From Vulcanococcus sp. Clear-D1 (lineage in GTDB: Bacteria > Cyanobacteriota > Cyanobacteriia > PCC-6307 > Cyanobiaceae), in assembly GCF_014654725.1 (NCBI RefSeq), contig NZ_JACVZV010000007.1, positions 1 to 64,000 of the forward strand: 64,000 nucleotides of DNA, read 5' to 3'. Position numbers and translations under genes: made by a program. The notes beneath the pieces were generated by a model. That model did not search any database. It had not been told where the DNA came from and saw only the letters and a list, made by a program, of their open reading frames with translations. Positions within the stretch are counted from its first letter, which is position 1; every line of letters starts with the position of its first letter. Below, in pieces: positions 43,131-53,913 of the stretch.

Positions 43131-43670
43131 TCAGTTACTGCGGAACGGCATTCCCATCTCGCGGAGGAGGGCCCGGCCCTCTTCGTCGTTACGGGCAGTG
43201 GTCACGATGGTGATGTCCATGCCCCGGATGGCATCGATCTTGTCGAAGGAGATCTCAGGGAAGATGATCTGCTCCTTCACCCCAAGGGTGTAGTTGCCCC
43301 GACCGTCAAAGCTCTTGTCGCTCACGCCGCGGAAGTCGCGGATGCGCGGCAGAGCCAGGTGGATCAGACGCTCGAGGAACGCATACATGCGGTCGCCACG
43401 CAGGGTGACGGCCACACCGATCGGCATGCCCTGACGGATCTTGAAGCCGGCGATGGCTTTCTTGGCGCGGGTCACCATCACCTTCTGACCGGTGATCGTG
43501 GCCAGCTCCTCGATGGAGGCCTCGAGGGCCTTGGCATTCTGAGCGGCTTCACCGAGGCCCCGGTTGACGGTCACTTTGACCAGCTTGGGGACTTCGTGGA
43601 TGTTCGAGAGATTGAGATCCTTCAGCAGCTTGGGCTGGATCTTCTCCCGATAGTTCTGTTTAAGGGACAT
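43131..43670 (-). CDS. rplE: 50S ribosomal protein L5
   Basis: A 179-residue L5 that binds 5S rRNA and contacts the P-site t[42 protein letters not shown] and the end [18 protein letters not shown] are diagnostic. Confidence 0.98.
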   Translation of the reverse strand: MSLKQNYREKIQPKLLKDLNLSNIHEVPKLVKVTVNRGLGEAAQNAKALEASIEELATITGQKVMVTRAKKAIAGFKIRQGMPIGVAVTLRGDRMYAFLERLIHLALPRIRDFRGVSDKSFDGRGNYTLGVKEQIIFPEISFDKIDAIRGMDITIVTTARNDEEGRALLREMGMPFRSN

Positions 43671-43736
43671 GACGGGGGACAGGGGTTGCGCTTCTGGGCT
43701 TGGTCAGAAGGCGGACAAGGTTGATAGAGAGGGAGA

Positions 43737-44093
43737 TCAGTCGAGGATCTCGCCGGTTTTCTTGAGGCGGCGCTTCTTGGTGCCGTCCTTTTCCACCACG
43801 ATTTCGACGCGGCTGGCCACCTTCTTATCGGTGGAATACAGCATCACGTTGGAGGCATGCAGAGAAGCTTCCTCGGTGACGATGCGGCCGGTCTCGCCCT
43901 CCTGGGTGGGCTTGACGTGGCGGGTGCGCAGGTTCACACCCTGCACCACGACACGGTTCTCATAGGGAAGGGTGCGCAGGACCTCACCGGTCTTGCCCTT
44001 GTCCTTACCGCTGATCACCTGCACGGTGTCGCCCTTCTTGATGCGCATTTTGATGCGCACCTGAGCCTTGGCTTTAGGGGTGGCAGTCGCCAT
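43737..44093 (-). CDS. rplX: 50S ribosomal protein L24
   Basis: A 118-residue L24 whose KOW motif is in [34 protein letters not shown] follows. It starts one base beyond the end of rplN, so the two are tightly linked. Confidence 0.98.
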   Translation of the reverse strand: MATATPKAKAQVRIKMRIKKGDTVQVISGKDKGKTGEVLRTLPYENRVVVQGVNLRTRHVKPTQEGETGRIVTEEASLHASNVMLYSTDKKVASRVEIVVEKDGTKKRRLKKTGEILD

Positions 44094-44094
44094 C

Positions 44095-44460
44095 TCAGAT
44101 CACCTCCGGAGCGAGGGACACGATCTTGGTGAAGTTGCGGTCGCGCAGTTCACGCGCCACAGGACCAAAGACGCGGGTGCCCTTGGGGTTGTTGTCGTTG
44201 CCGAGGATCACGGCAGCGTTGTCGTCGAAACGGATCGAGTTGCCGTTGACGCGACGCAGGGTGGCCTTGGTGCGCACCACCACGGCCTTGACCACATCCG
44301 ACTTCTTGACGCCCATGTTGGGCATGGCGTCTTTGACGGCGGCCACGATCACATCGCCCACGTGGGCGTAGCGACGGTTGGTGCCCAGCACACGGATGCA
44401 CTGGATGCGCTTGGCGCCGCTGTTATCAGCGACGTTGAGGAATGTTTCCTGTTGAATCAT
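44095..44460 (-). CDS. rplN: 50S ribosomal protein L14
   Basis: A 121-residue L14 beginning [20 protein letters not shown], with the barrel segments [13 protein letters not shown] and the end [15 protein letters not shown]. It forms an intersubunit bridge with 16S rRNA. Confidence 0.98.
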   Translation of the reverse strand: MIQQETFLNVADNSGAKRIQCIRVLGTNRRYAHVGDVIVAAVKDAMPNMGVKKSDVVKAVVVRTKATLRRVNGNSIRFDDNAAVILGNDNNPKGTRVFGPVARELRDRNFTKIVSLAPEVI

Positions 44461-44472
44461 CGGGAGGTCTCC

Positions 44473-44724
44473 TCAGCTGGCGCTGCTGGTGTTCAGCACC
44501 TCGGCCACGGCCCAGCGCTTGGTGCGGCTGAGGGGACGGGTTTCGGTGATGCGGACGCGGTCTCCCACCTTGCAGGCGTTCTCCTCGTCGTGCGCCTTGT
44601 AGCGCTTGGTGCGGCTCACCGTCTTTTGATAGATGGGGTGAGGGAAGCGGTTCTCCACCGCCACCACCACGGTCTTATCCATCTTGTCGCTGACGACGGT
44701 GCCGACCCTTTCCTTGGTTGCCAT
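44473..44724 (-). CDS. rpsQ: 30S ribosomal protein S17
   Basis: An 83-residue S17 with an OB fold: [20 protein letters not shown], then the [20 protein letters not shown] segment and [13 protein letters not shown]. It binds 16S rRNA early in assembly. Confidence 0.98.
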   Translation of the reverse strand: MATKERVGTVVSDKMDKTVVVAVENRFPHPIYQKTVSRTKRYKAHDEENACKVGDRVRITETRPLSRTKRWAVAEVLNTSSAS

Positions 44725-44741
44725 AACGGTTACTTAGGGGA

Positions 44742-44951
44742 TCAGGAAGCGGCGGAGCGCTGGCGCTCCGTTTGCACCGTCAGCAGCTGGGCCAGCTTGA
44801 TGCGGGCGGCCTTGAAGCGGTGCGGTTGCTCAAGCCGGCGGGTGGCCTGCTCGAAGCGAAGGGTGAACAGCTCGCGACGGGTGTCGTCGATCTGGGTGTT
44901 GATGTCGCCGTCGGAAAGCTTGCGCACCTCGGCGATGTCGGGACGGGCCAT
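44742..44951 (-). CDS. rpmC: 50S ribosomal protein L29
   Basis: A 69-residue helical L29 near the exit tunnel: [18 protein letters not shown] and [20 protein letters not shown]. It lies 2 bases after rplP. Confidence 0.97.
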   Translation of the reverse strand: MARPDIAEVRKLSDGDINTQIDDTRRELFTLRFEQATRRLEQPHRFKAARIKLAQLLTVQTERQRSAAS

Positions 44952-44953
44952 GG

Positions 44954-45415
44954 TCAGGACTCCACGGTGGTGGCCGCTTCGGCAGCCAGGGCAGCTTCCT
45001 GATCCGACAGGGACAGGAACTTGGTTTTGACGGGCAGCTTGTACTGCGCCAGGCGCATGGCTTCCTTGGCGATCTCGGGGGTGATGTCGGCACCGCCCAT
45101 CTCGAACAGGATGCGACCGGGCTTGATCACGGCCACCCAGAACTCGGGGTTGCCTTTACCGGAACCCATACGGGTTTCGGCGGGGCGCATGGTCACCGGC
45201 TTATCGGGGAAGATCCGGATCCAGATCTTTCCGCCCCGCTTGACATAGCGGGTCATGGCACGGCGGCTGGCCTCAATCTGACGGGAGGTAATCCACCCGC
45301 ACTCCTGGGCCTGCAGAGCGAATTGACCAAAGGCGATGGTGTTGCCACGGGTGGCGACACCGCGCATGCGGCCGCGCTGCTGCTTACGGAATTTGACGCG
45401 TCTTGGACTCAGCAT
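44954..45415 (-). CDS. rplP: 50S ribosomal protein L16
   Basis: A 153-residue L16 with [19 protein letters not shown], the [20 protein letters not shown] segment and [20 protein letters not shown]. The C terminus is a little longer than in many bacteria, with an Ala- and Glu-rich tail. Confidence 0.98.
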   Translation of the reverse strand: MLSPRRVKFRKQQRGRMRGVATRGNTIAFGQFALQAQECGWITSRQIEASRRAMTRYVKRGGKIWIRIFPDKPVTMRPAETRMGSGKGNPEFWVAVIKPGRILFEMGGADITPEIAKEAMRLAQYKLPVKTKFLSLSDQEAALAAEAATTVES

Positions 45416-45431
45416 GGTTCAGGCCTCCTGA

Positions 45432-46160
45432 TCACTCTTCGTTCGAACGGTCTTCGAACTGTTGGGGCCGGCGGCTGGCGCGGCGCTTCGGCGCAGCACC
45501 CACGGGCACCTTGTCCTTGTTGCCGGGCAGCACTTCGCCCTTGAACACCCACACCTTGATTCCCAGCACCCCATAGGTGGTGGTGGCCACCTTGGTGGCG
45601 TAATCGATGTCAGCGCGCAGGGTGTGCAGAGGCACGCGACCTTCGCGGGTCCATTCGGTGCGGGCAATCTCGGCGCCGTTGAGGCGGCCGCTCACCTGGA
45701 GCTTGAGGCCAAGAACGCCGGCGCGCTGAGCGCGCTGAATGGCCATGCGCATCACGCGGCGGAAGGCCACGCGCTTCTCCAGTTGCTGGGCGATGTACTC
45801 GGCCAGCAGGTAGGCGTCGGCATCGACGCGCTCCACTTCCACCACGTTGATCCGCACCTGACGGGCGGAATCACCAATGGTCTTCTGGATGCCGCTGCGC
45901 AGCTCCTCGATGCCGCTGCCCTGACGGCCAACGAGCACGCCGGGGCGGGCGGTTTTGAGTTCCACTTCGAGCTGATCAGCCTTGCGGGCGATCACCACGT
46001 CGCTGATTCCAGCGGCGCCGTACTTCTTGTGGATGAACTTGCGAATCCGATCGTCTTCTTGAAGAAGGGTCGGGTAGGTCTTGCTGGGGGCGTACCAGCG
46101 GGACCGGTGCTCCTGGGTGATCCCCAGGCGCAGTCCGGTTGGATGGATCTTGTGTCCCAT
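45432..46160 (-). CDS. rpsC: 30S ribosomal protein S3
   Basis: A 242-residue S3 starting at [20 protein letters not shown]; the frame ahead of it is not conserved. The KH domain carries [12 protein letters not shown]. The C-terminal half has [20 protein letters not shown] and [14 protein letters not shown]. The last residues are a charged tail. It lines the mRNA entry site. Confidence 0.98.
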   Translation of the reverse strand: MGHKIHPTGLRLGITQEHRSRWYAPSKTYPTLLQEDDRIRKFIHKKYGAAGISDVVIARKADQLEVELKTARPGVLVGRQGSGIEELRSGIQKTIGDSARQVRINVVEVERVDADAYLLAEYIAQQLEKRVAFRRVMRMAIQRAQRAGVLGLKLQVSGRLNGAEIARTEWTREGRVPLHTLRADIDYATKVATTTYGVLGIKVWVFKGEVLPGNKDKVPVGAAPKRRASRRPQQFEDRSNEE

Positions 46161-46179
46161 CGGTCGGTGTCCTCGGGGG

Positions 46180-46533
46180 TCAGGCGGCAGGAGCCACAGC
46201 AATGCTGATGTGGCAGGTCTTTTTCTGGATCGCGTAGGCGCGACCCTGGGCGCGGGGGCGAAAACGCTTCATCACCGGACCCATGTCCGCCGTGGCGGAG
46301 GAGATCACGAGAGAAGAGGGATCGAGACCCAGGTTGTGCTCGGCGTTGGCCACCGCACTGCGCAGCACCTTGGTGATCGGGCCGGTGGAGCGGTAGGGCA
46401 TGAACTCGAGCATGATCAGCGCGTCGCGATAGCTGCGACCGCGGATCTGATCGAGCACCCGGCGCACCTTCGACACGGAACCGCGGATGTAGCGGCCGTG
46501 GGCCTGGGCAGTGGTGGATGTGGTGTTAGCCAT
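46180..46533 (-). CDS. rplV: 50S ribosomal protein L22
   Basis: A 117-residue L22 starting at [39 protein letters not shown] and [20 protein letters not shown] (the tunnel hairpin) are diagnostic. A longer open frame upstream overlaps rpsS and is not used. Confidence 0.98.
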   Translation of the reverse strand: MANTTSTTAQAHGRYIRGSVSKVRRVLDQIRGRSYRDALIMLEFMPYRSTGPITKVLRSAVANAEHNLGLDPSSLVISSATADMGPVMKRFRPRAQGRAYAIQKKTCHISIAVAPAA

Positions 46534-46537
46534 GTCC

Positions 46538-46813
46538 TCAGCGGCCTCCTTTCTTGTCCTTGATGTGGCCGCGGAAGTTGCGCGTGGGCGCAAATTCCCC
46601 GAGCTTGTGGCCCACCATCTGCTCCGTCACGTAGACGGGCACGTGGGCCTTGCCGTTGTGAACGGCAATGGTGTGGCCGATCATCATCGGCAGGATGGTG
46701 GAAGCACGCGACCAGGTTTTGATCACGGACTTGTCATCAGCCGCGTTCTGCTTTTCAACCTTCCGCAGAAGGCTGTCGGCAATGAACGGACCTTTTTTGA
46801 GTGAGCGTCCCAT
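46538..46813 (-). CDS. rpsS: 30S ribosomal protein S19
   Basis: A 91-residue S19 with [20 protein letters not shown], the [19 protein letters not shown] region and [20 protein letters not shown]. It contacts A-site tRNA in the 30S head. Confidence 0.98.
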   Translation of the reverse strand: MGRSLKKGPFIADSLLRKVEKQNAADDKSVIKTWSRASTILPMMIGHTIAVHNGKAHVPVYVTEQMVGHKLGEFAPTRNFRGHIKDKKGGR

Positions 46814-46848
46814 AGCGGTTTAAACGAACAGCAAAGCGGTGAGTTGGA

Positions 46849-47712
46849 TCACGAATCGCGTCCGCCGCGGCTCCGCTTGGAAGTGCGACGACGTTTCCGG
46901 AGCACAAACCGATTGCTGGGTTTGTTCCGCTTGCGGGTCTTGAGACCCAGGGCCGGTTTGCCCCAGGGGGTAACAGGGCCGGAGCGACCGATCGGAGCGC
47001 GACCCTCGCCACCACCGTGGGGGTGATCGCAGGGGTTCATCACGCTGCCTCGTACCTGCGGGCGACGACCCAGCCAGCGGCGACGACCGGCCTTACCCAG
47101 GCTGGTGTTGCGCACTTCCGAGTTGCCCACTTCGCCGAGGGTGGCGTAGCACTCGCGACGCACCAGGCGCACCTCGGTGGAGGGCAGCTTGAGGGCGACG
47201 TAATCGCCTTCTTTCGCCATCACCTGGGCGCTGGCACCGGCGGTGCGCACCATCTGGCCGCCACGACCGGCATACAGCTCAACGCAGTGAACGCTGGAGC
47301 CGAGGGGGATGGCGGAGAGGGGCAGCGCGTTGCCGTTCTCGATCGGAGCTTCAGGGCCCGACACCACGGTTGCGCCCACAGCCACACCGGCCGGAGCCAG
47401 GATGTAGCGCTTCTCGCCATCGGCGTAGAAGAGCAGCGCCAGACGGGCGTTGCGGTGCGGGTCGTAGTGGATCGCGGCCACCTTGGCGACCACGCCGTGC
47501 TTGTCACGGCGGAAATCGACCAGGCGATAGAGGCGCTTGTGCCCACCGCCGCGGTGACGGCAGGTGATCACACCGCGGTTGTTGCGGCCCTTGCGCTGAT
47601 GCTTGGCCACCACCAAGCCCCGTTCGCGACCGCGGCCGGTGACTTCAGCGAAGTCGCTGGCCACACGGGTGCGGGTGCCGGGGGTGATGGGGCGGTACTT
47701 ACGGATTCCCAT
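46849..47712 (-). CDS. rplB: 50S ribosomal protein L2
   Basis: A 287-residue L2, needed for subunit joining and peptide transfer. [20 protein letters not shown] at the start, [19 protein letters not shown], and the catalytic-centre loop [20 protein letters not shown] near the C terminus. Confidence 0.98.
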   Translation of the reverse strand: MGIRKYRPITPGTRTRVASDFAEVTGRGRERGLVVAKHQRKGRNNRGVITCRHRGGGHKRLYRLVDFRRDKHGVVAKVAAIHYDPHRNARLALLFYADGEKRYILAPAGVAVGATVVSGPEAPIENGNALPLSAIPLGSSVHCVELYAGRGGQMVRTAGASAQVMAKEGDYVALKLPSTEVRLVRRECYATLGEVGNSEVRNTSLGKAGRRRWLGRRPQVRGSVMNPCDHPHGGGEGRAPIGRSGPVTPWGKPALGLKTRKRNKPSNRFVLRKRRRTSKRSRGGRDS

Positions 47713-47727
47713 GATTCGTTAAACCCC

Positions 47728-48030
47728 TCAGGCTTCAGGGAAGAGCTGGATGGCGTTGCCATCGGCCAGGCGCACCACGGCCTTCTTCACCTGGGCACGC
47801 TTGCCGGCGAAACGGCCCACGCGACGCGTACGACGCGGGGGGTTCATGGTGCTCACGCCAACGACCTTGACGTCGAACAGTTGCTCGACGGCGGCCTTGA
47901 TATCGGGCTTGGCAGCCCGGTGGTCCACCTCGAAGGTGTACTGGTTCTGCTCGATGGCCCGGGTGGCCTTCTCGGTGATCAGCGGCCGGCGGATCACATC
48001 CGCCAGACGACCGTTAAAGCGTTCAGTCAT
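47728..48030 (-). CDS. rplW: 50S ribosomal protein L23
   Basis: A 100-residue L23 at the tunnel exit, a docking site for trigger factor and [23 protein letters not shown] and [20 protein letters not shown] are typical. Its start overlaps the end of rplD by 8 bases. Confidence 0.98.
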   Translation of the reverse strand: MTERFNGRLADVIRRPLITEKATRAIEQNQYTFEVDHRAAKPDIKAAVEQLFDVKVVGVSTMNPPRRTRRVGRFAGKRAQVKKAVVRLADGNAIQLFPEA

Positions 48031-48658
48031 CGCCGTAGACCTCCTGAATCTTCGCGAGCGCTTCCTCGCTCACCACCAGATGGTTGGCGTGGAGCAGATC
48101 GAACACGTTGAGCTGATCAGCGGCGATCAGCTTCACCTTTTCAAGGTTGCGCACCGAACGGCGCACCACCTCGCTGGGGGCATCCAGCACCACCAGCACC
48201 TTGGCGCCATCGGCGATGCCGAAGCGGCCCAGGGCTGCGGTGATTTCCTTGGTCTTGGGGGTGTCCAGACCAGCGGCGAACCCCTTCACCACGGTGATGT
48301 CGGCGGCGCGGCTCATCAGCGCGGTGCGCAGGGCCAGGCGACGCTCCTTGCGGTTCATCGCGAGGTTGTAGGTGCGGGGCTTCGGCCCGAACACCACGCC
48401 ACCACCGGGGCGCAGGGGGGTGCGGATCGAACCCTGACGGGCGCGACCGGTGCCCTTCTGCTTGTAGGGCTTGCGGCCACCACCGGCCACCTCAGCGCGG
48501 GTGAGGGTGCTGGCGGTGCCCTGACGGGCGTGGGCCAGCTGACGCACCACGGCGCGATGCACCAGGTCGTTAGCCGACGTTTCCTTGGCGACCTTCAGCT
48601 CAAGGGTGGCCTTGCCGGCCTCCTTGCCCTGCCAATCGCGAACAACACAGTTAGCCAT
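48023..48658 (-). CDS. rplD: 50S ribosomal protein L4
   Basis: A 211-residue L4. The tunnel loop is seen in [19 protein letters not shown] and the N-terminal domain in [19 protein letters not shown]. In E. coli L4 regulates its own operon; whether it does here is not known. Overlaps rplW by 8 bases. Confidence 0.98.
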   Translation of the reverse strand: MANCVVRDWQGKEAGKATLELKVAKETSANDLVHRAVVRQLAHARQGTASTLTRAEVAGGGRKPYKQKGTGRARQGSIRTPLRPGGGVVFGPKPRTYNLAMNRKERRLALRTALMSRAADITVVKGFAAGLDTPKTKEITAALGRFGIADGAKVLVVLDAPSEVVRRSVRNLEKVKLIAADQLNVFDLLHANHLVVSEEALAKIQEVYGDD

Positions 48659-48669
48659 CTCTGTCCTCC

Positions 48670-49317
48670 TCAGTTCGCGGCTTTGGCGCCCACCCGCTTG
48701 GCGGGGAGGATGTTCAGCAGGGCGCCGGGCTTACCGGGCACCGAGCCCTTCACCACCAGCAGATTGCGCTCGGCATCCACTTTCAGGATCACGAGACCGC
48801 GGGTGGTGATCTGCTTGCCGCCGTAGCGACCAGCCATGCGCTTGCCGGGGTACACACGGCCGGGGGTGGTGCCGGCGCCGGTGGAACCCGGTTCGCGGTG
48901 GTTCTTCGAACCGTGGGTCATGGGACCGCGGCTGAAGCCGTGGCGCTTCTGATAACCAGCGAAACCACGACCGATGGTGTCGCCGCTCACATCGACCTTC
49001 TGGCCCGCCTCAAAGGCGGCCACGGTGATTGCACCACCGAGCTCCAGACCGTCGACGGAATCGACGCGGTACTCCTTCAGGTGGCGGAGAGGCTCGCTGC
49101 CGGACTTGGCCAGGTGACCCTTGGCCGGCTTGTTGACGAGCTTCTCGCGGATGTCACCGAAGCCCAGCTGAACGGCGGTGTAGCCGTCGGTGCTGTCGGT
49201 TTTGAGTTGGGTAATCCGGCAGGGACCAGCCTCGATCACGGTGACCGGGATGGATCTGCCTTCGTCGTCGAAGAACTGGGACATGCCCAGTTTCTTCCCA
49301 AGAATGCCGATGGACAT
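48670..49317 (-). CDS. rplC: 50S ribosomal protein L3
   Basis: A 215-residue L3, the first gene of the superoperon here. [20 protein letters not shown] opens the chain and [20 protein letters not shown] is the central extension reaching the peptidyl transferase centre. rpsJ, often next upstream in other bacteria, is not present in the window. Confidence 0.98.
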   Translation of the reverse strand: MSIGILGKKLGMSQFFDDEGRSIPVTVIEAGPCRITQLKTDSTDGYTAVQLGFGDIREKLVNKPAKGHLAKSGSEPLRHLKEYRVDSVDGLELGGAITVAAFEAGQKVDVSGDTIGRGFAGYQKRHGFSRGPMTHGSKNHREPGSTGAGTTPGRVYPGKRMAGRYGGKQITTRGLVILKVDAERNLLVVKGSVPGKPGALLNILPAKRVGAKAAN

Positions 49318-49711
49318 AAGTAGGGAGAAACGCCAGCAGGACCACCACTCCTCTGGAGTGGCGTGGCTGAATCGGGTTGCGCAGTTGGCCGGATCAGATG
49401 GGCTGCAGCCGGAGCGATCCGGAGCAGCAGCGCAGATTCGGTTGGGCTAGCAGCGTCGAAACAGCGTGGGCTGGGACTTGCTGGGATGCGCGGGAGACCC
49501 GTTCATCAGATTCAGCAGTTTCCCGGTGACTCAGTTGAGCCACACAGGCCCGGGAAGGCCGCCACCACTGGCGACCTTTGTGCAGTGCGCTGGAGGCCCG
49601 GCTAGCGGACGGGCACAGTTGCAATTGCACAAGCGAACATGGTATCCCACAGCCCGACACCCATCCAGCGGCGGTGTCCTGCCAGACTCGCCCCAGCATC
49701 CCGCCCAGCCC
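49318..49711. promoter_or_regulatory. Divergent control region of rplC and ndhN
   Basis: Nearly 400 bases with no supported gene. It must hold the promoter of the ribosomal superoperon (minus) and that of ndhN-ldpA (plus). Close to rplC, CCACTCC-TCT-GGAGTGG at 49345-49361 forms a perfect 7-bp stem that would be in the 5' leader of the rplC transcript. This is a candidate for leader control, but I cannot match it to a known r-protein site. Confidence 0.55.
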
Positions 49712-50179
49712 ATGCCCCTGCTGCTCACCGGCCGCGGATTCCGCCAGGAGCTGGAGCGGGCCGGCGCCCTCGCCCTCTACGCCCCATTAGAAGGTGGCGC
49801 CGAGACGCGCCTGCTGCGTCGGATGCGGGCCGCCGGCTACCGGGCCCAGATCACCTCAGCCCGCGGCCTTGGTGATCCAGAGGCCTTCCTGCTGCAGCAA
49901 CACGGCGTCCGTCCGCCCCATCTCGGCCACCAGAGCGTCGGCCGCGGCGCGGCCGTGGGCGAGGTGCAGATGGCAGCCCCTCAGCTCGGCCACCTTTTTG
50001 ACGGCAACGCGCCTGTGCTGCTGTGGCTGCTGGAAGGCCAGGTGCTCTCCCGCGCCGAACTGTCGGCCCTGCTCGAGCTCACCCGGCGCGAACCTCGCCT
50101 GAAGATCGTGGTGGAACTCGGTGGCGCCCGCGCCCTGCGCTGGCAGCCTCTGGCCTCGGTGCTCGCCCAGGCCGCTTGA
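49712..50179 (+). CDS. ndhN: NAD(P)H-quinone oxidoreductase subunit N
   Basis: A 155-residue NdhN, a cyanobacteria- and plastid-specific subunit of the NDH-1 complex that carries cyclic electron flow and respiration in thylakoids. [40 protein letters not shown] and [18 protein letters not shown] are recognisable. I took ATG 49712; the longer frame upstream is not conserved. Its stop overlaps the TTG start of ldpA. Confidence 0.95.
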   Translation: MPLLLTGRGFRQELERAGALALYAPLEGGAETRLLRRMRAAGYRAQITSARGLGDPEAFLLQQHGVRPPHLGHQSVGRGAAVGEVQMAAPQLGHLFDGNAPVLLWLLEGQVLSRAELSALLELTRREPRLKIVVELGGARALRWQPLASVLAQAA

Positions 50180-51225
50180 GCGCCGCGGCGGCTCCGCACG
50201 CCGCTCTGGCGGCCGGCCGCTTCGTGAAGCTGATCTGCGGCGCGGGCAACCAGGATCTGGCCGCCATCGAAGATCTCTGCGCGGTGTACAGCCTGGCGGG
50301 CGTGCACTGCATTGATGTGGCCGCCGATGTTGCCGTAGCGGCCGCCGCCCGGCGCGGCATGGAATGGGCTGTGGAGCGGGGCGCCACCCGCCCCTGGCTG
50401 ATGCTCAGCCTCAGCGACGGCGCCGACCCTCACTTCCGCAAGGCCCGCTTTGATCCGACGCTCTGCCCCAGCGATTGCCCGCGGCCCTGCCAACGGGTCT
50501 GCCCGGCCCTGGCGATTGGAGACAGCGGCGGCGTACTGGCCGAGCGCTGCTACGGCTGCGGCCGCTGCCTGCCCGCCTGCCCCCTGGGGCTGATCCAGGA
50601 GCAGCAGGTGCTGCTCAGCCCAGACGTGGTGCCGCAGCTGCTGGCGGCGGTGCAGCCGGATGCCGTGGAACTGCACACCCAGGCCGGCCGCCAGGGGGCC
50701 TTCGCCCAGCGGCTGCAGCAGGTGCAAACCAGCGGGGTGCCCCTGCAGCGCCTGGCCGTGAGCTGCGGCTTGGAACGTGGCGCCAGCGCCAAAGACAGCG
50801 GGAGCGCGGCAGCGGCCGAGACACCGCTCAGCCCCCGCGAACTGGCTGGCGAGCTCTGGCAACGCTTCGCCCTGGTGCGGCAGTGCGGCCTGAAGCCCCT
50901 CTGGCAGCTCGATGGCCGGCCGATGAGCGGCGATGTGGGGGCGGGCACGGCCCGCTCCGCCGTGAAGCTCCTGGAAGCCATCCGCCCCTGGGCCCCCCCC
51001 GGCCCCCTGCAGCTGGCCGGCGGTACCAACGCCAGCACCGCCGCTCTGCTCTCCGCCGATGCCGGCGCGGCGGGTGTGGCCTTCGGCGGGATGGCCCGCA
51101 GCCTGCTGCAACCGTTGCTGCTACAGGCCGAAACGCGCGGCGCCCCCCTGCGGGCGTGCCCGGAGCTGCTGGCGGAGGCCCTGACCCGGGCCCAGGCCCT
51201 CCTGGCGCCCTGGCAGAGCCGCTGA
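50176..51225 (+). CDS. ldpA: Iron-sulfur circadian input protein LdpA
   Basis: A 349-residue LdpA. In Synechococcus this iron-sulfur protein tunes the period of the clock to light and redox state. Two [4Fe-4S] motifs are visible: an [15 protein letters not shown] cluster and a ferredoxin-like [16 protein letters not shown]. The N-terminal half has [20 protein letters not shown]; the C-terminal LdpA domain includes [19 protein letters not shown]. The start is probably TTG at 50176 (TTGA), overlapping the ndhN stop by 4 bases. The frame open upstream of it is covered by ndhN. Confidence 0.93.
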   Translation: MSAAAAPHAALAAGRFVKLICGAGNQDLAAIEDLCAVYSLAGVHCIDVAADVAVAAAARRGMEWAVERGATRPWLMLSLSDGADPHFRKARFDPTLCPSDCPRPCQRVCPALAIGDSGGVLAERCYGCGRCLPACPLGLIQEQQVLLSPDVVPQLLAAVQPDAVELHTQAGRQGAFAQRLQQVQTSGVPLQRLAVSCGLERGASAKDSGSAAAAETPLSPRELAGELWQRFALVRQCGLKPLWQLDGRPMSGDVGAGTARSAVKLLEAIRPWAPPGPLQLAGGTNASTAALLSADAGAAGVAFGGMARSLLQPLLLQAETRGAPLRACPELLAEALTRAQALLAPWQSR

Positions 51226-51280
51226 TGGCTAGAACGCCAGTTCAGGAATGCCGGCGCGTCCGCCGGTTCCGCCCCCTGTG

Positions 51281-52954
51281 ATGGTTTCCGCTCCGATCAC
51301 CCCCCAGCGCATCACCGACGATCTCGATCGCCTGCTGGAGGTGTTGCCCGATGCCGTGCGGGAGGCACTTGCGCCGCCTGAGGCGCGCGAGCAGCTGCTG
51401 GAAGTGGTGCTCGATCTGGGCCGAGTGCCGGAGGCCCGCTACCCCGGGCGGGCGGTGAGCCTCGGGGAGGCGGTGGTGGAACGGGCCGACCTGACCGCGG
51501 TGGTGGAGCAACTGGGGGCCTTTGGCGGCGACAACCGCGCCGGCATCGAGCGCACCCTGCACCGCATCAGCGCCATCCGCAACCGCACCGGCACGATCGT
51601 GGGGCTCACCTGCCGGGTGGGGCGTGCCGTGTTCGGCACGGTGGCCATGGTGCGGGATCTGATGGATTCCGGGCAGTCGCTGCTGCTGATGGGCCGCCCG
51701 GGCGTGGGCAAAACCACCGCCCTGCGCGAGATCGCCCGGGTGCTGGCCGATGAGCTCGGCAAACGGGTGGTGGTGATCGACACCAGCAACGAGATCGCCG
51801 GCGACGGCGACATCCCTCATCCCGCCATCGGCCGCGCCCGGCGCATGCAGGTAGCCCGGCCGGAACTGCAGCACCACGTGATGATCGAAGCGGTGGAAAA
51901 CCACATGCCCGAGGTCATCGTGATCGATGAAATCGGCACCGAATTAGAGGCCCAGGCGGCCCGCACCATCGCCGAGCGCGGCGTGATGCTCGTGGCCACG
52001 GCCCACGGCAACGAGCTCGCCAACCTGGTGAAGAACCCCACGCTCAGCGACCTGGTGGGAGGCATCGAATCGGTGACCCTCGGTGATGAGGAGGCGCGGC
52101 GGCGGCGCAGCCAAAAAACCGTGCTGGAGCGTGCCGCCGAGCCCACCTTCCCCCTCGCGGTGGAAATGCACAGCCGCCACCGCTGGCTGGTGCATCGCGA
52201 TGTGGCCCGCACCGTGGATCTACTGCTGCGTGGTCAGTTGCCGCGGCCGCAGGTACGCGAACTCGATGGCGACGGCAGGCTGCACCTGCAGGAGCCGAGC
52301 CCGCCCCAGGCCCTCAGTCGACCGGCCCCTCCTGCGGCAGACCGCGCCGCGGGCCAACGCCGCCACCCGAACCTGGTGCCCGTGCCCCTGCCGGATCCGG
52401 TGGCACCGGCCCAACCCGCCGCCAGCAGCGACGACGGGGGCGACAGCGACACCCCCCAGGGACCGCTGCTGCTCTTCGGGGTTGGCGTCAGTGCGCTGCT
52501 ACTGGAGCAAGCGATCCGCAGCCGCCGCCTGCCGGTGCAATGCGTGGAATCGGTGGAGGAGGCCGATGTGGTGCTGGCCCTGCGCCAACAGTTGGGTCAG
52601 CATCCCGAGCTGCGGCGCCGGGCCCAGCAGGCCGGTGTGCCGATCCTGGTGATCAAGGCCGACACCCTGCCCCAGGTGCAACGGGGCCTGGAGCGACTGC
52701 TGCAGCGGCGCGAACCCGCCGATATCCCCGAAGCCGAGCCCGCACGCAGCGGTCCCGACGACGATCTGGCGGCGCTGGAGGAGTGCCGCTTGGCCGTGGA
52801 GCAGCTGGTGCTGGCCAAGGGGCAACCGGTGGAGTTGCTGCCCCGCAGCGAGCGGGTGCGGCGCCTCCAGGCGGAGCTGGCGGCGCACTATCAGCTGGCC
52901 TCAGCGGAGTTCGGCAGCGGCCGCCAGCAGCGGCTCCGCATCTTTCCCCGCTGA
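51281..52954 (+). CDS. Ycf45-type AAA ATPase with R3H-like C terminus
   Basis: A 557-residue ATPase related to plastid Ycf45 and to the SpoIIIAA ATPase. Walker A MGRPGVGKT at 137-145, Walker B-like EVIVIDEIGTELEAQAA, and TAHGNELANLVKNPTLSDL. The central part is Pro- and Ala-rich. The C terminus (RLQAELAAHYQLASAEFGSG) looks like an R3H nucleic acid-binding domain, so it probably works on single-stranded nucleic acid. The ATG at 51248 is an alternative start with 11 more residues. Confidence 0.92.
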   Translation: MVSAPITPQRITDDLDRLLEVLPDAVREALAPPEAREQLLEVVLDLGRVPEARYPGRAVSLGEAVVERADLTAVVEQLGAFGGDNRAGIERTLHRISAIRNRTGTIVGLTCRVGRAVFGTVAMVRDLMDSGQSLLLMGRPGVGKTTALREIARVLADELGKRVVVIDTSNEIAGDGDIPHPAIGRARRMQVARPELQHHVMIEAVENHMPEVIVIDEIGTELEAQAARTIAERGVMLVATAHGNELANLVKNPTLSDLVGGIESVTLGDEEARRRRSQKTVLERAAEPTFPLAVEMHSRHRWLVHRDVARTVDLLLRGQLPRPQVRELDGDGRLHLQEPSPPQALSRPAPPAADRAAGQRRHPNLVPVPLPDPVAPAQPAASSDDGGDSDTPQGPLLLFGVGVSALLLEQAIRSRRLPVQCVESVEEADVVLALRQQLGQHPELRRRAQQAGVPILVIKADTLPQVQRGLERLLQRREPADIPEAEPARSGPDDDLAALEECRLAVEQLVLAKGQPVELLPRSERVRRLQAELAAHYQLASAEFGSGRQQRLRIFPR

Positions 52955-53061
52955 GGGCAGAGGTGAGATTGGCGGCCGAGATTGACGAAGGTCGACCCGC
53001 TGTGGGTAACTATCTGAGTGCTCGCACAGCAGCGCTCCTGCGACTGATCTGAGCGACTCAT

Positions 53062-53133
53062 TGGGCCGTCGCCAAGTGGTAAGGCAGCGGGTTTTGGTCC
53101 CGCCATTCCTAGGTTCGAATCCTAGCGGCCCAG
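53062..53133 (+). tRNA. tRNA-Gln (anticodon UUG)
   Basis: A 72-base cloverleaf: TGGGCCG/CGGCCCA acceptor with discriminator G, GCCAAGTGGTAAGGC D arm, GCGGG-TTTTGGT-CCCGC anticodon arm with TTG, and CTAGGTTCGAATCCTAG T arm. CCA is not encoded. Confidence 0.97.
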
Positions 53134-53152
53134 TTTTGAAGCAAATCCAGCT

Positions 53153-53905
53153 ATGGCTGAAGCGCCGCTGCTGGTGTTCGATTTCGATGGCGTGCTCGTG
53201 GATGGCATGGCCGAGTACTGGTGGAGCGCCCGGCGGGCGGCCCTGGCCCTGCGCCCAGAGCGGCAGCTGCCTGAACAAGCACCTGCAGGTTTCAGCCAAC
53301 TGCGCCCCCTGATCCACAAGGGCTGGGAGATGGTGCTGGCCGCCCTGGAACTCTCCAGGGCCGAGCTCAACCTGCCGGCCTATCTGGCCGATTACAACCA
53401 TCACCTGCAGTCCGCCCTGCAGCGCTGGCACCTGGAGCCGCAAGCCCTGCAGCTAGCGCTCGAGCAACTGCGGGCCGAGGCGATCCAGGCAGACCCAGAC
53501 GCCTGGCTGGCGCTGCACCATCCCTACCCAGGCGTGATCCAGCGGCTGGAGGCCTTGGAGGCCGAAGGCAGCCCCTGGCGGGTGCTCACCACCAAGGGGG
53601 GAGCCTTTGCGCGGCAGCTCCTGGAGGCCTACGGGTTGCAGCCCGAAGCGGTAGATGGCCATGAGCAGGGCAGCAAACCGGAAGTGCTGCTGCAGCTGAG
53701 CCAAAACCAAACGCGCCCCATCTGGTTCGTGGAGGACCGCCGCCCCACTCTGGAGAGCGTGCGCGCCACACCAGGACTGGAGGGCGTGCGCTGCTTCCTG
53801 GTGGCGTGGGGCTACCTCGCTCCGGGGGACCTGGAACAGCTGCCGGCTGGCATCAGCCCGCTGCAGCCCGAACAGTTCGCAGCACCCCTGGCGAGCTGGC
53901 CCTGA
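53153..53905 (+). CDS. HAD-superfamily phosphatase
   Basis: A 250-residue haloacid dehalogenase-type hydrolase. Motif I is FDFDGVLVDG with nucleophile Asp10 and acid/base Asp12. Motif II is VLTTKGG, motif III Lys lies in GSKPEVLLQL, and motif IV in FVEDRRPTL. The alpha-helical cap lies between motifs I and II. It starts 20 bases after tRNA-Gln and probably shares its transcript. Substrate unknown. Confidence 0.9.
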   Translation: MAEAPLLVFDFDGVLVDGMAEYWWSARRAALALRPERQLPEQAPAGFSQLRPLIHKGWEMVLAALELSRAELNLPAYLADYNHHLQSALQRWHLEPQALQLALEQLRAEAIQADPDAWLALHHPYPGVIQRLEALEAEGSPWRVLTTKGGAFARQLLEAYGLQPEAVDGHEQGSKPEVLLQLSQNQTRPIWFVEDRRPTLESVRATPGLEGVRCFLVAWGYLAPGDLEQLPAGISPLQPEQFAAPLASWP

Positions 53906-53913
53906 TCCGCTAG

